This document shows positions 28,915 through 37,910 of a stretch of DNA of 64,000 nucleotides, one piece after another. The notes beneath the pieces are model-generated. The model was not told the origin of the DNA, did no database searches, and saw only the letters and a program-made list of their open reading frames with translations. The stretch spans positions 62,001-126,000 of the forward strand of contig NZ_NMQZ01000015.1 in the NCBI RefSeq assembly GCF_002864685.1. The letters are read 5' to 3'. This DNA is from Alloalcanivorax mobilis (GTDB taxonomy: Bacteria > Pseudomonadota > Gammaproteobacteria > Pseudomonadales > Alcanivoracaceae). Each line of letters opens with the position of its first letter. The first letter of the stretch is position 1. The position numbers were made by a program, and so were the translations under genes.

Positions 28915-31224
28915 ATGAGCGCGATCATCATCGGAGTGCTGCTCGGCCTGCTGGCGCTGGCGATGATCGGTGGCGGCGCCTGGCTGGCGCTGCTCGGCGG
29001 TAGCCTCTATTACCTGCTCGCCGGCCTGGCCCTGCTGATCAGCGCGGCGCTGCTGATCGCGCGGCGCCGCGCCGGCCTGCACCTGTACGCCTTAACGCTG
29101 CTCGCCACGCTGCTGTGGAGCCTCGCCGAGGCCGGCTTGAACGGCTGGGCGCTGGCGCCACGGCTGGGCCTGTGGCTGTTGTTGGGCCTGTGGCTGCTGT
29201 GCCCGTGGCCGGTGCGGGCGCTGGCCGGCGCCCGCTGGCCGGCCAGCGCGGTGCCGCTGGCGGTGACGGTGGCGGTGAGTGGCGTGCTGTTGCTGGCCGG
29301 CCTGCCCCGCGACCCGGTGCGCCTGGACGGCGAGCTGGACCTGAGCGCCGTGGGCAGCGCCGCCGGCAGCAGCCCGCAGTGGCCCGCCTATGGCCACGAC
29401 GGCCACGGCCAGCGCTACTCGCCGCTGACCGGCATCACCGCCGATAACGTGCACCGCCTCGAGCCGCTGTGGCGCTACGACGCCGGGCCACTGCGCGATC
29501 CACAACGCCGCCACGGCGGCGCCTTCGAGGCCACCCCCCTGAAAATCGGCGACAGCCTCTATTTCTGCACCCCGGACCACCGCGCGGTGGCCCTGGACGC
29601 GGACACCGGCGCGCTGCGCTGGCACTTCGACCCGCGCACTCCGCCGGCGCGCAGCCAGGGCGTCACCTGCCGTGGGCTCACCTACGTGCCCGCCGGCGAC
29701 GACCACCCGGCACGGCTGGTCCTGCCCACCAGCGACGCCCGCCTGATCGCCCTGGACGCCGCCACCGGAAAGCCCAGCAAAGGGTTCGGCCGCAACGGCG
29801 AGATCGACCTGTGGGCGAACATGCCGGGCCGCGCCAATGGCACCTACTACGCCACCTCACCGCCGGCGCTGGCGCGCGGCAAGCTGATCGTCGGCGGCTT
29901 GGTCAACGGCCCGCCCACCCGGGTGCTGCCCGCCGGCGTGGTGCGCGCCTACGACGCCGCCAGTGGCCGGCTGGTGTGGAACTGGGACCCGGCCCGCCCC
30001 GAACACACCGCGCCCATCGCGGACCGGCGCTTCTACCAGCCCAACACGCCCAACCACTGGTCGGTGGCCAGCGTCGACGACCGCTTGGGGCTGGTGTATC
30101 TGCCAATGGGCACCTCGGTGCCCGACGAGTGGGGCGGCAATCGGCCCGCCGCCAGCGAACCCTACTCCTCGGCCATCGTGGCGCTGGACGCCGACACCGG
30201 CCGGGTGCGCTGGAGCTTCCAGGGCGTGCACCACGATCTCTGGGACATGGACATGCCGGCCCAGCCCAGCCTGCTCGACCTGAACATCGGCGGCCACCGG
30301 GTGCCGGCACTGGTGGCGCCCACCAAGCAGGGCGACCTGTATGTGCTGGATCGCCGCAGCGGCCGGCCGCTGTTGCCGGTGCGCGAGCTGGCCGCGCCGA
30401 TTGGCGCCCCCGGGCAACGGGTGGCGCCCAGCCAGCCCGCCTCCGGGCTCAGCTTCAACCCGCCGTTGCTGCGCGAAGCGGACATGTGGGGCGCCACGCC
30501 TCTGGATCAGCTTTATTGCCGGCTGCGCTTCCGGCAACTCGATTACCGTGGTCGTTATACACCACCCGGGGAACGGGGCACGCTGGTCTACCCGGGCTAT
30601 TTCGGCGTGTTCAACTGGGGCGGCATCGCCGTTGATCCGATCCACCAGGTGGCCTTCACCACTCCCAGCCGGCTCGCCTTTGTGTCACGCCTGGCGCCAG
30701 CCAGCGCCAATCCGCTCGACGGCGCCTCCCGCGCCATTCCCCTGACCGTGGAGAAGGGCCCGTTCCTGTCGCCGCTGGGATTGCCCTGCCAGGCGCCGCC
30801 GTGGGGGCTGGTGGCGGGCGTTGATCTGCGCAGCGGCGAGACCGTCTGGCAACGCCGCAACGGCACCGTGCGCGACAGCTCGCCGCTGCCCCTGGCGCTG
30901 CCCCTGGGCGTGCCGGATCTGGGCGGGCCGATCATTACCGCCGGCGGCGTCGCCTTTATGAGCGGCACGCTGGATCAGTATCTGCGCGCCATTGATCTGG
31001 AGACCGGCGCGGAACTGGGCCGCTGGCGCCTGCCCGCCGGCGGCCAGGCCACGCCGATCACCTACCTAGACAGCCACGGCCGGCAAATCGTGCTGGTGGT
31101 GGCCGGCGGCAACCAACCCCTGGGCAGCCGCACCGGCAACACCCTGATCGCCTTCGCCCTGCCCGGCCAGGACCGCGACGCCTTCACGGACGCCAACACC
31201 CCGGCGGAGGATGCTGGTCACTGA
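28915..31224 (+). CDS. Membrane-bound PQQ-dependent dehydrogenase, glucose/quinate/shikimate family (paralogue 2)
   Basis: This 769-residue paralogue of the enzyme at 21213 is very alike across the propeller (WANMPGRANGTYYATSPP, LWDMDMPAQP). It has a five-helix N-terminal membrane domain and a somewhat shorter segment between propeller blades 1 and 2. It should oxidise a sugar or polyol with PQQ and reduce ubiquinone. The start codon lies only 14 bp past a MITE, with just a weak AGGG ribosome site, so its promoter may lie within the element or upstream of mltB. It is followed by a DUF255 protein 25 bp later. Confidence 0.88.
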   Translation: MSAIIIGVLLGLLALAMIGGGAWLALLGGSLYYLLAGLALLISAALLIARRRAGLHLYALTLLATLLWSLAEAGLNGWALAPRLGLWLLLGLWLLCPWPVRALAGARWPASAVPLAVTVAVSGVLLLAGLPRDPVRLDGELDLSAVGSAAGSSPQWPAYGHDGHGQRYSPLTGITADNVHRLEPLWRYDAGPLRDPQRRHGGAFEATPLKIGDSLYFCTPDHRAVALDADTGALRWHFDPRTPPARSQGVTCRGLTYVPAGDDHPARLVLPTSDARLIALDAATGKPSKGFGRNGEIDLWANMPGRANGTYYATSPPALARGKLIVGGLVNGPPTRVLPAGVVRAYDAASGRLVWNWDPARPEHTAPIADRRFYQPNTPNHWSVASVDDRLGLVYLPMGTSVPDEWGGNRPAASEPYSSAIVALDADTGRVRWSFQGVHHDLWDMDMPAQPSLLDLNIGGHRVPALVAPTKQGDLYVLDRRSGRPLLPVRELAAPIGAPGQRVAPSQPASGLSFNPPLLREADMWGATPLDQLYCRLRFRQLDYRGRYTPPGERGTLVYPGYFGVFNWGGIAVDPIHQVAFTTPSRLAFVSRLAPASANPLDGASRAIPLTVEKGPFLSPLGLPCQAPPWGLVAGVDLRSGETVWQRRNGTVRDSSPLPLALPLGVPDLGGPIITAGGVAFMSGTLDQYLRAIDLETGAELGRWRLPAGGQATPITYLDSHGRQIVLVVAGGNQPLGSRTGNTLIAFALPGQDRDAFTDANTPAEDAGH

Positions 31225-31249
31225 CCGTTCATTGACCCAGGGTGTTTTT

Positions 31250-33067
31250 ATGTCCGTGTTACTGCGCCTGTCGCTGATCATCAGTGTGTTGCCGGGCCTG
31301 GCGCTCGCCGCCAACCCCGGCCCGGTGGCCTGGCGCGACTGGTCACCGGCGGTGTTCGAACAGGCCCGCCAGGAGCACAAGCTGGTGCTGCTGGACATGG
31401 AAGCAGTGTGGTGCCACTGGTGCCATGTGATGGATCAGCAGACCTACGCCAACGCCGACGTGGCCGCCTGGCTCGAGCAGCACTACATCGCCGTCAAGGT
31501 GGATCAGGATGCCCGCCCGGATCTCGCCAACCGCTACCGGGACTACGGCTGGCCGGCCACCATTTTGTTCGCCGCCGACGGCACCGAGCTGGTGAAGCGG
31601 GCCGGTTACATCCCGCCGCAACCGTTTCTTCAATTGCTCACCGCCACCGTCAACGACCCCACCCCGGAAGCCCGCGCCGCCCACCCCACGGTGAGCACCT
31701 TCGCCGGCTCGCCGCAACTGGACAAACGCCTGCGTGACGAACTCAAAGCCATGCATCAGCGCAGCTACGATGCGCGCCTCGGCGGCCTGCGGCTGCAACA
31801 GAAATTCCTCGACCGCGACAGCGTTGAATACATGCTGGTGCGCGCCCGCCAGGGCGACCAGGACGAAGCCGCCAGGGCGCGGCAGACCCTGGACGCGGCC
31901 CGCGCATTGATCGATCCGGTGTGGGGCGGTGTCTACCAATACTCCACCGGCGGCGACTGGCAACACCCGCACTTCGAGAAAATCATGGAAGTGCAGGCCG
32001 GCTATTTGCGTCTCTACGCCCTCGCCTACGCGCAATGGGGCCGCGATGCGGATCTGCAATCCGCGCGCGCCATCCGCGATTATCTGAACGCTTTTCTGAG
32101 CGCGCCGGACGGCGCCTTCTACACCAGCCAGGACGCCGACGTGAACCCGGGCGAACACAGCGGCGAGTACTTCGCACTGGATGACAAAGCGCGCCGCGCC
32201 GAGGGCATCCCCCGGGTCGATCAGCACCGCTACGCGCGGGAAAACGGCTGGGCCATCGAAGCCCTGGTGAGCCTGTACGCCGCCAGTGGCGACCAGGCCG
32301 CGCTCACCCGCGCCGAAAAAGCCGCCCGCTGGACCTTGCAACACCGCGCCCTGGACGGCGGCGGCTTCCGCCACGACCAGCAAGACAGCGCCGGCCCTTA
32401 CCTGGGCGATACCCTGGCCATGGGCCGCGCCTGCCTGGCGCTGCACCAGGCCACCGGCGAGCGCGACTGGCTCGATTGCGCGCGCGGCGCGGCGGATTTT
32501 ATCGGCGGCCACTTCAAACAGGACAAAGCCGGCTTTCTGACCAGCGCGCCTTCAAGCAACGACGCGGTGCCGCCGGTGCCGCACATTGACGAGAACATCG
32601 CCCTCACCCGCTTCGCCAACCTGCTGTTCCATTACACCGACGACGCCCGCTACCAGGCCCTGGCCCAGCACGGCATGCGCTATCTGGCCACGCCGGACGT
32701 GGCCACCGCCCGCATCGAGGAAGCCGGCGTGCTGCTCGCCGACCAGGAGCTGGCCACGCCACCCCGACATTTCGCCGTGGTCGCCCGCCACGATGACGAC
32801 ACCGCCGCCGCCCTGTACACGGTGGCGCTGCGTCAACCCGGCGCCTACAAACGCCTGGAATGGTGGGACCGCCGCCAGGGCCCGCTGCCCAACGCGGACG
32901 TGCCCTACCCGGAAACCGACCGGCCCGCCGCCTACGTGTGCACCGAAAACCGCTGCTCAACGCCGTCGTTCACCGCCGCCCGCTACCAGCAAACCATACA
33001 AAGACTCACCGCCCCCGACCCACGGACGCCAGACGCCGGCCGCCGGCCGCCGGCCGCCGGCCGCTGA
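31250..33067 (+). CDS. DUF255 thioredoxin-fold / glycan epimerase-like exported protein
   Basis: This 605-residue protein has a signal peptide (LSLIISVLPGLALAANPG) and an N-terminal thioredoxin-like domain with a CxxC in EAVWCHWCHVMDQQTY. A long helical region resembles six-hairpin (N-acylglucosamine epimerase-like) folds, as in YyaL/DUF255 proteins. Its function is not established. The export signal and its place after a PQQ dehydrogenase suggest a periplasmic redox or maturation role; that is inference. I chose the ATG at 31250 rather than 31211 because the signal peptide starts there. The last codons (DAGRRPPAAGR) and stop lie inside a heptad array. Confidence 0.8.
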   Translation: MSVLLRLSLIISVLPGLALAANPGPVAWRDWSPAVFEQARQEHKLVLLDMEAVWCHWCHVMDQQTYANADVAAWLEQHYIAVKVDQDARPDLANRYRDYGWPATILFAADGTELVKRAGYIPPQPFLQLLTATVNDPTPEARAAHPTVSTFAGSPQLDKRLRDELKAMHQRSYDARLGGLRLQQKFLDRDSVEYMLVRARQGDQDEAARARQTLDAARALIDPVWGGVYQYSTGGDWQHPHFEKIMEVQAGYLRLYALAYAQWGRDADLQSARAIRDYLNAFLSAPDGAFYTSQDADVNPGEHSGEYFALDDKARRAEGIPRVDQHRYARENGWAIEALVSLYAASGDQAALTRAEKAARWTLQHRALDGGGFRHDQQDSAGPYLGDTLAMGRACLALHQATGERDWLDCARGAADFIGGHFKQDKAGFLTSAPSSNDAVPPVPHIDENIALTRFANLLFHYTDDARYQALAQHGMRYLATPDVATARIEEAGVLLADQELATPPRHFAVVARHDDDTAAALYTVALRQPGAYKRLEWWDRRQGPLPNADVPYPETDRPAAYVCTENRCSTPSFTAARYQQTIQRLTAPDPRTPDAGRRPPAAGR

Positions 33068-33115
33068 AAACTGAAAACTGAAAACTGAAAACTGAAAACT
33101 GAAAACAGTATTCAG
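33025..33115. repeat. Heptanucleotide array E, thirteen units in one phase
   Basis: Thirteen consecutive 7-nt units run without a phase break: GACGCCA, GACGCCG, GCCGCCG three times, GCCGCTG, AAAACTG five times, AAAACAG, TATTCAG. Unit sequence changes from GC-rich to AT-rich while the 7-nt register holds. The array contains the DUF255 stop codon (33065-33067) and the convergent TetR stop (33112-33114). Confidence 0.93.
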
Positions 33116-33717
33116 TTCAAACTGGCGCGAACCCGCCGAGCCAGCGCCGGCTGCAAAACGGCAGAAAGAAACCGTGGTCGTGGCAGCGACAACTGATCCA
33201 CCACCAGCCCGCTGATCAGCGCGGTGATCTCGGCGGCGTCCTCGCGGGGCGAAGCCGCGCCCAGACGCTGCAACGCGGCCGCCACCCGCAGGGTGTAGCC
33301 GCGCCCCCACTCACGCACCAGCGGCCGCAACTCGGCGTTGCGCGCCGCCGCCAGGCGCAGCTCCATCAGCGCCAGCCCCATGTCGCGATTTTTAACCAGG
33401 CGCCGCTCGGCGTTGCGGGTCAGCACCGCCACCAGTTGCTCGGCGCTGGTGGCCGCGTCGAGCTGCGGAAAATAGCGTTCCTGATCGGCCAGATTGGCGG
33501 CGCCCACATACTCCATGGTGGCACGCAGCAGGCCCTCGATGGCGCCAAAGTGATAGGTGACCAGACCATGGCTGGTGCCGGACTCCCGCGCCACCGCCCG
33601 GTGGCTGATGCCCGCCACGCCCTGCTCGGCGATGATCCGGAAAGCGGCCTCGATCAGCCCTCGCCGCACCCGCTCGCCGCGGCTCGAGCTTTCGTCGTTC
33701 ACCCCAGCTACTGTCAT
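33112..33717 (-). CDS. TetR/AcrR family transcriptional regulator
   Basis: This 201-residue repressor has an N-terminal helix-turn-helix (EQGVAGISHRAVARESGTSHGLVTYHFG). The C-terminal ligand domain is not assignable to a known subgroup. It diverges from an SDR gene with 98 bp between starts, and a TTCTACA-AA-TGTAGAA dyad lies there. It probably represses the SDR (and perhaps the GST) and itself. Its stop codon is in the terminal unit of a heptad array. Confidence 0.88.
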   Translation of the reverse strand: MTVAGVNDESSSRGERVRRGLIEAAFRIIAEQGVAGISHRAVARESGTSHGLVTYHFGAIEGLLRATMEYVGAANLADQERYFPQLDAATSAEQLVAVLTRNAERRLVKNRDMGLALMELRLAAARNAELRPLVREWGRGYTLRVAAALQRLGAASPREDAAEITALISGLVVDQLSLPRPRFLSAVLQPALARRVRASLN

Positions 33718-33768
33718 TCGCGCCCCTCTGGACCTGATGCTGATTTGCTTCTAAGCTCTTGATTCATT

Positions 33769-33784
33769 TTCTACAAATGTAGAA
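33769..33784. promoter_or_regulatory. Putative TetR operator TTCTACA-N2-TGTAGAA
   Basis: A 16-bp dyad with perfect 7-nt arms lies 32-47 nt upstream of the SDR start and 52-67 nt upstream of the divergent tetR start. Location and shape fit the operator of the adjacent TetR regulator. Confidence 0.7.
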
Positions 33785-33815
33785 CTATTGCAACCAACCG
33801 CACGGGAGCCGTGGC

Positions 33816-34613
33816 ATGGCGGATCGGCAATTCGACCCATTCGACAATAAAGTGGCGCTGGTAACCGGCGCCGGCGGCGGCATCGGCCGCCAGGTGGCAC
33901 TCGCCTTCGCCGCCCAGGGCGCGCGCGTGATGGCCACCGACATCAACGGCGACGCCGCCGACGCCACCGCCGAGGCGATCCGCGCCGCCGGCGGTGACGC
34001 CCGGGCGCTGGCGGTGGACGTCACCGATAACAGCCAGGTCGCCGCCATGGTGCGCGCCACCGTGGACGCCTTCGGCGCGCTGCACTGCGCCTTCAACAAC
34101 GCCGGTGTGGAAGAAGAGAACGACAAGATCGCCGACGTGGACGAAGTGCTGTTCGACCGGGTCATGGCGATCAACGTCAAAGGCGTGTGGCTGTGCATGA
34201 AGCATCAGATCCCGGCGCTGCTGGCCGCCGGCGGCGGCAGCATCGTCAACACCGCTTCGGTGGCCGGCCTGATCGGCGCCCCCAAACGCGCCGCCTACGC
34301 CGCCAGTAAGCACGCCGTTGTCGGCATGACCAAAAGCGTGGCCGCCGAATACGCGCGCAAGAACGTGCGCGTCAATACCGTTTGCCCAGGCATCATCCGC
34401 ACCGCCATGATGGAGCGCGCCATCCAACTGGTGGCCCGCGCCGGCGGCGCCAGCGAAGAGAAACAACGCCAGTTCCACGCCGCCATGCACCCGATGGGCC
34501 GGGTCGGCGAAGCGGACGAAGTGGCCAACGCGGTGCTGTGGCTGGCCAGCGACGCCAGCTCCTTTGTCACCGGCCACCAACTGGCGGTGGACGGCGGCCT
34601 GACCGCGCTTTAA
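33816..34613 (+). CDS. Short-chain dehydrogenase/reductase
   Basis: This 265-residue classical SDR has the NAD(P) motif TGAGGGIG, an NNAG equivalent (FNNAGV), the catalytic serine in NTASVAGLIG, and the YAASK Tyr/Lys pair. Members reduce or oxidise ketones, alcohols or steroids; no specific substrate is visible. It is first of a likely two-gene unit with a glutathione S-transferase and lies opposite a TetR regulator. Confidence 0.9.
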   Translation: MADRQFDPFDNKVALVTGAGGGIGRQVALAFAAQGARVMATDINGDAADATAEAIRAAGGDARALAVDVTDNSQVAAMVRATVDAFGALHCAFNNAGVEEENDKIADVDEVLFDRVMAINVKGVWLCMKHQIPALLAAGGGSIVNTASVAGLIGAPKRAAYAASKHAVVGMTKSVAAEYARKNVRVNTVCPGIIRTAMMERAIQLVARAGGASEEKQRQFHAAMHPMGRVGEADEVANAVLWLASDASSFVTGHQLAVDGGLTAL

Positions 34614-34646
34614 CCGCCCCGCAATGATTCAAAAAACAGGAAAACA

Positions 34647-35309
34647 ATGATGTTAAAACTGCATGGCTTTGGTGCCAGCAACTACGTGAACATGGTGAAA
34701 CTGGCGCTGCTGGAAAAAGGCACCGAATTCGAGTTCGTGGTCGATTACCCCACCCAGGAAGAGGATTTTCTCGCCATCAATCCGATCGGCAAGGTGCCGG
34801 TGCTGGAAACCGAACACGGTTTTCTTTCCGAAACCGCCATGATCCTGGAGTACATCGACCGGGTCAGCGACGGCCCGGCGCTGTTCCCTTCCGAGCCGTT
34901 CGCCAACGCGCACCTCAAACAGATCATGCACATGATCGAGCTGTACATTGAGCTGCCGGCGCGGCGCTGCTACGCGGAGGTGTTTTTCGGCGGCTCGGTC
35001 AGCGACGAGACCAAAGAGCAAGTGAAGGCCGCGTTGATCAAAGGCAGCCGAGCGCTGGCGCGCATCACCGACTTCAGCCCCTACGTTGCCGGCGATTCGT
35101 TCAGCGCCGCCGACGCCATGTTTCTGTACAGCTTCGATCTGGCCAGCGCGGTGGCACGCAAGCTGTTTGATCTGGACCTGCGCGCCGAGGCACCCGGCGC
35201 CGCCGACCTGATCGACCGGCTCAACCAGCGTGACACCGCCAAACAGGTGGCCGCCGAGCGCGACGCGGCGATGGAAAAGTTCTTGAAGTACGCTCGGGGT
35301 GGGAAATAA
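34647..35309 (+). CDS. Glutathione S-transferase
   Basis: This 220-residue protein has an N-terminal thioredoxin-fold GST domain (LHGFGASNYVNMVKLALLEKG, then KVPVLETEHGFLSETAMILEYID, the cis-Pro and Ser of the glutathione site). An all-helical C-terminal domain follows. It probably conjugates or reduces electrophiles with glutathione. AGGA lies 7 nt before the ATG pair at 34647/34650; either could start. It follows the SDR by 33 bp, so co-transcription is likely and detoxification is a reasonable theme. Confidence 0.88.
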   Translation: MMLKLHGFGASNYVNMVKLALLEKGTEFEFVVDYPTQEEDFLAINPIGKVPVLETEHGFLSETAMILEYIDRVSDGPALFPSEPFANAHLKQIMHMIELYIELPARRCYAEVFFGGSVSDETKEQVKAALIKGSRALARITDFSPYVAGDSFSAADAMFLYSFDLASAVARKLFDLDLRAEAPGAADLIDRLNQRDTAKQVAAERDAAMEKFLKYARGGK

Positions 35310-35531
35310 AGCTGTCGTTTGTGGGATGCTAATGACCAGGGTGGCCACTGCAGCGCCGTCCGGCTGACGCCGGTTCGCGGTCAAGGACCGCTCCCACAGC
35401 GGCGCTGTAGAAGGGTCTGTGTGGTTTGTAGACGCCGCTCTGTCTACAAGGCCGCGCGGGAGCGATCCCTGATCGCGAAATTTTTTGGCCGGCTGGCACG
35501 GCGCTTTTGCCGCGAACCTGATGGTTTTTGC

Positions 35532-35566
35532 GTCGGACGTCGGACGTCGGACGTCGGACGTCGGAC
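35532..35566. repeat. Heptanucleotide array F1, five GTCGGAC units
   Basis: Five perfect GTCGGAC units lie in tandem, followed by GCAAAAG. Unlike most arrays in the window, it is inside an intergenic region rather than at a stop codon. Confidence 0.95.
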
Positions 35567-35644
35567 GCAAAAGATTAAAATCGGAACCGTCGCTGGCTGG
35601 GCCTGCTCCTACAATAAAACAGCGCAACAACGTACCCCCCCTTT

Positions 35645-35669
35645 CACTGAAAACTGAAAACTGAAAACC
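35645..35669. repeat. Heptanucleotide array F2, three AAAACTG units
   Basis: About three CACTGAA/AACTGAA units match the AAAACTG units of array E, 2.5 kb away. The array ends 17 bp before the DUF5062 start codon. Confidence 0.85.
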
Positions 35670-35686
35670 AAATTCCCGGAGCGCCG

Positions 35687-35926
35687 ATGAAAAAGCTCAA
35701 GAACGAGAAAGAATTGGTCAAGAAAGCCATCGCGTTGGGCATGGCCTATGGGGAAAAGCGCGGCGTGGTGGAGTTCGAGGCCACCGATTCGGCGGCGGAG
35801 AAAGTCGAGTATATCTATCGGCTGCTGGTGCACGATGAGGTGATACAGGCGCTGCCGGAAGACCAGGTTTCCCAACCATCGATGCAGCATAAGCTGGCGA
35901 TCTGGGCGTCCAAACAAAAAGGGTGA
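35687..35926 (+). CDS. DUF5062 family protein
   Basis: This 79-residue acidic/basic helical protein (MKKLKNEKELVKKAIALGMAYGEKRG) is recognised as DUF5062, a small cytoplasmic family known mainly from gammaproteobacteria such as Vibrio. No function is known. CCCGGAG upstream may be the ribosome site. The stop lies 34 bp from the convergent MocR gene end. Confidence 0.75.
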   Translation: MKKLKNEKELVKKAIALGMAYGEKRGVVEFEATDSAAEKVEYIYRLLVHDEVIQALPEDQVSQPSMQHKLAIWASKQKG

Positions 35927-35960
35927 TGGTGGCCGTCGGGGGCATCAATGGCTCACCCGT

Positions 35961-37376
35961 TTATTCGCGAGCCGGTTCGCCACAGGCCCGCGCCAGCACC
36001 GCCACCGCCGCGTCGATGTCCTCGTCGTCCAGGGCGCCGAATCCGAGCAACAGACCGGTGCGCGCGGGTGTGTTCTGGTAGAACGCCTCAATCGGCTCGG
36101 CACTGATCGAGGCCGCCGCCAGCCGGCCGCGCACATCGGGCACTGCCCTGTTGAAAGTCAGCGCCAGGTGGATGCCCGCCACTTGCGGGAGCACCGTCCA
36201 CAAATCCTGATGGCGCGCCAGCGCCGCCAGCAACCGCTGGCGGCGCTGTTCATAGAGCCGCTGCATGCGCCGCAAATGGCGAGCGAAGTGGCCGTCATGG
36301 ATGAAATGCGCCAGGGCGATCTGGGTGAGCCCGGTGCTGGCGCCGTCGCTGAGAGCCCGGGCCTGCAGCAGCGCACCCCGCAAGCCGGCGGGCATCACCA
36401 GGTAGCCGAGCCGGAGATCCGCATTCCAGACTTTCGAGAAGGTGCCCAGGTAGGCCACCTGGCCGTGGCGGTCGAGGCTTTTCAGGGCGTCCAGGGCGCG
36501 GCCCTGGAAACGGAACTCGCCGTCGTAGTCGTCCTCGACGATCAGCAGGTCGCGCTGGCGGGCGAATTCCAGCAGTGCCAAACGCCGCTCCAGACTCAGC
36601 GGCATGCCCAGGGGAAACTGATGAGAAGGGGTCAGGTACAGCAAGCGGGCGTCCGGCGGAACCCGGTCCACGCGCACGCCCCGTTCGTCCACCGGCACCT
36701 CCACAAGGCGCGCCCCGCGCGCGGCGAACACGGCGCGGGCGGGCGGATAGCCCGGTTCTTCCAGCGCCACCACATCGCCGGGGGCGACCCGCACCCGGGC
36801 CAGCAGATCCAAGCCTTGCTGGGCTCCCTGGGTGACCAGAATGTCCGCCGGCCGGCAGCTCAGGCCGCGACTGTAGCCAAGATAATCGGCGATGCCACCG
36901 CGCAGCGGCCCGTGCCCTTGCGGGTCGGCGTACGGAGCGCGGTCGTGGGCCTGATCGCGCAGCGCCCGTTGCACGGCGGCGCGCCATGGCGGCCAGGGCA
37001 ACAATCGGCGGTCGGTGACACCGCCGGCGAAGTTGAAGCGCCGCCGCTCACCGCCGCCCCACGCCGGCAAGGGCGGCCAGTGACGGCCGGGGCCGATGGC
37101 GGCGGGCGTGGCATCGGCAGCGTGATCAAGCCCGGCCAGGGAGGCACTGACAAAAGTGCCACTGCCGCGCCGGGCCTCGAAGAAGCCCTCGGCGATCAAC
37201 CGCTCGTAGGCGTCCACCACGGTCTGCCGCCCCAGGCCCAGCTCCGCCGCCAGCCCGCGGCTGGGCGGCAGCGCCTCGCCGGGGGCCAGACGCCCATCCA
37301 TCAGCGCCGCGCGCAACGCTTCATAAAGGCGGGTACGCAACGGGCCCGTGCCTTCCAGGGGCAGGTAAAGTCTCAT
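35961..37376 (-). CDS. MocR/PdxR-type GntR regulator with aminotransferase-like domain
   Basis: This 471-residue protein has an N-terminal GntR helix-turn-helix (LPPSRGLAAELGLGRQTVVDAYERLIAEG) and a C-terminal aminotransferase fold with the PLP lysine in LGTFSKVWNADLRLGYL (Lys315). PdxR-like regulators sense PLP and activate a divergent gene. Here the divergent gene encodes an AhpD-like protein, with 91 bp between the starts. An ATTGG-N14-CCAAT dyad occurs in that gap. Confidence 0.9.
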   Translation of the reverse strand: MRLYLPLEGTGPLRTRLYEALRAALMDGRLAPGEALPPSRGLAAELGLGRQTVVDAYERLIAEGFFEARRGSGTFVSASLAGLDHAADATPAAIGPGRHWPPLPAWGGGERRRFNFAGGVTDRRLLPWPPWRAAVQRALRDQAHDRAPYADPQGHGPLRGGIADYLGYSRGLSCRPADILVTQGAQQGLDLLARVRVAPGDVVALEEPGYPPARAVFAARGARLVEVPVDERGVRVDRVPPDARLLYLTPSHQFPLGMPLSLERRLALLEFARQRDLLIVEDDYDGEFRFQGRALDALKSLDRHGQVAYLGTFSKVWNADLRLGYLVMPAGLRGALLQARALSDGASTGLTQIALAHFIHDGHFARHLRRMQRLYEQRRQRLLAALARHQDLWTVLPQVAGIHLALTFNRAVPDVRGRLAAASISAEPIEAFYQNTPARTGLLLGFGALDDEDIDAAVAVLARACGEPARE

Positions 37377-37467
37377 GATTGGTCTCGAAATTCAGACGAA
37401 ATTGGTTCTGTCGAACGCTCCAATCTTGCCCTAAATTGACGCTCCAGCCCACACAAAGGAAACCACC

Positions 37468-37905
37468 ATGAGCGCCCGACTCGACGCCTACCGCGCCTCC
37501 CCCGAGACCATGCGGGCGGCGATCAGCACCCAGAAAGTGATCCAGGCCAGCGGCCTTGAGCATCGCCTGCTTGAGCTGGTGAAGATCCGTGCTTCGCAGA
37601 TCAACGGCTGTGCCTTCTGCATGCACATGCACGCCGCCGACGCGCGCAAGAGCGGCATCCCCGACGGCGTTATCGACACCATTGCCGGCTGGCGCGAAAC
37701 CTCCTGGTTCAGCCCGCGTGAGCAAGCCGCGCTGGCCTGGACCGAGCGGCTCACGCGACTCAGCGAGCACGCCGACGACAGCGCCGAATACCAAGAACTG
37801 GAGACCCATTTCAGCGAGAAGGAACGGGTCGATCTGACCTACGCCATCGCCGTGATCAATATGTGGAACCGCTTCGGCGTGGGTTTCCGGCGCGAGCCGG
37901 AGTGA
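37468..37905 (+). CDS. Carboxymuconolactone decarboxylase/AhpD-like protein
   Basis: This 145-residue helical protein has the AhpD redox motif CAFCMHMH (Cys48, Cys51, His55). Such proteins act as alkylhydroperoxidases or thiol-disulfide carriers; true decarboxylase members lack the CxxC. AAAGGA is at the ribosome site. The gene diverges from a MocR regulator and is probably its target. Substrate unknown. Confidence 0.88.
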   Translation: MSARLDAYRASPETMRAAISTQKVIQASGLEHRLLELVKIRASQINGCAFCMHMHAADARKSGIPDGVIDTIAGWRETSWFSPREQAALAWTERLTRLSEHADDSAEYQELETHFSEKERVDLTYAIAVINMWNRFGVGFRREPE

Positions 37906-37910
37906 CGTCA

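Larger units (their letters stand above)
35310..35686. other. REP- and heptad-rich intergenic region
   Basis: The segment holds REP-like palindromes with the GCGGTCAAGGACCGCTCCCAC and GGGAGCGATCCCTGATCGCG words (about 35375-35485), five GTCGGAC units and a short AAAACTG array just before the DUF5062 gene. No coding sequence was recognised. Confidence 0.7.

Noticed and set aside
33025-33115. CRISPR-like short repeat array
   Set aside because: The units are 7 nt with no spacers, and no cas genes are in the window.
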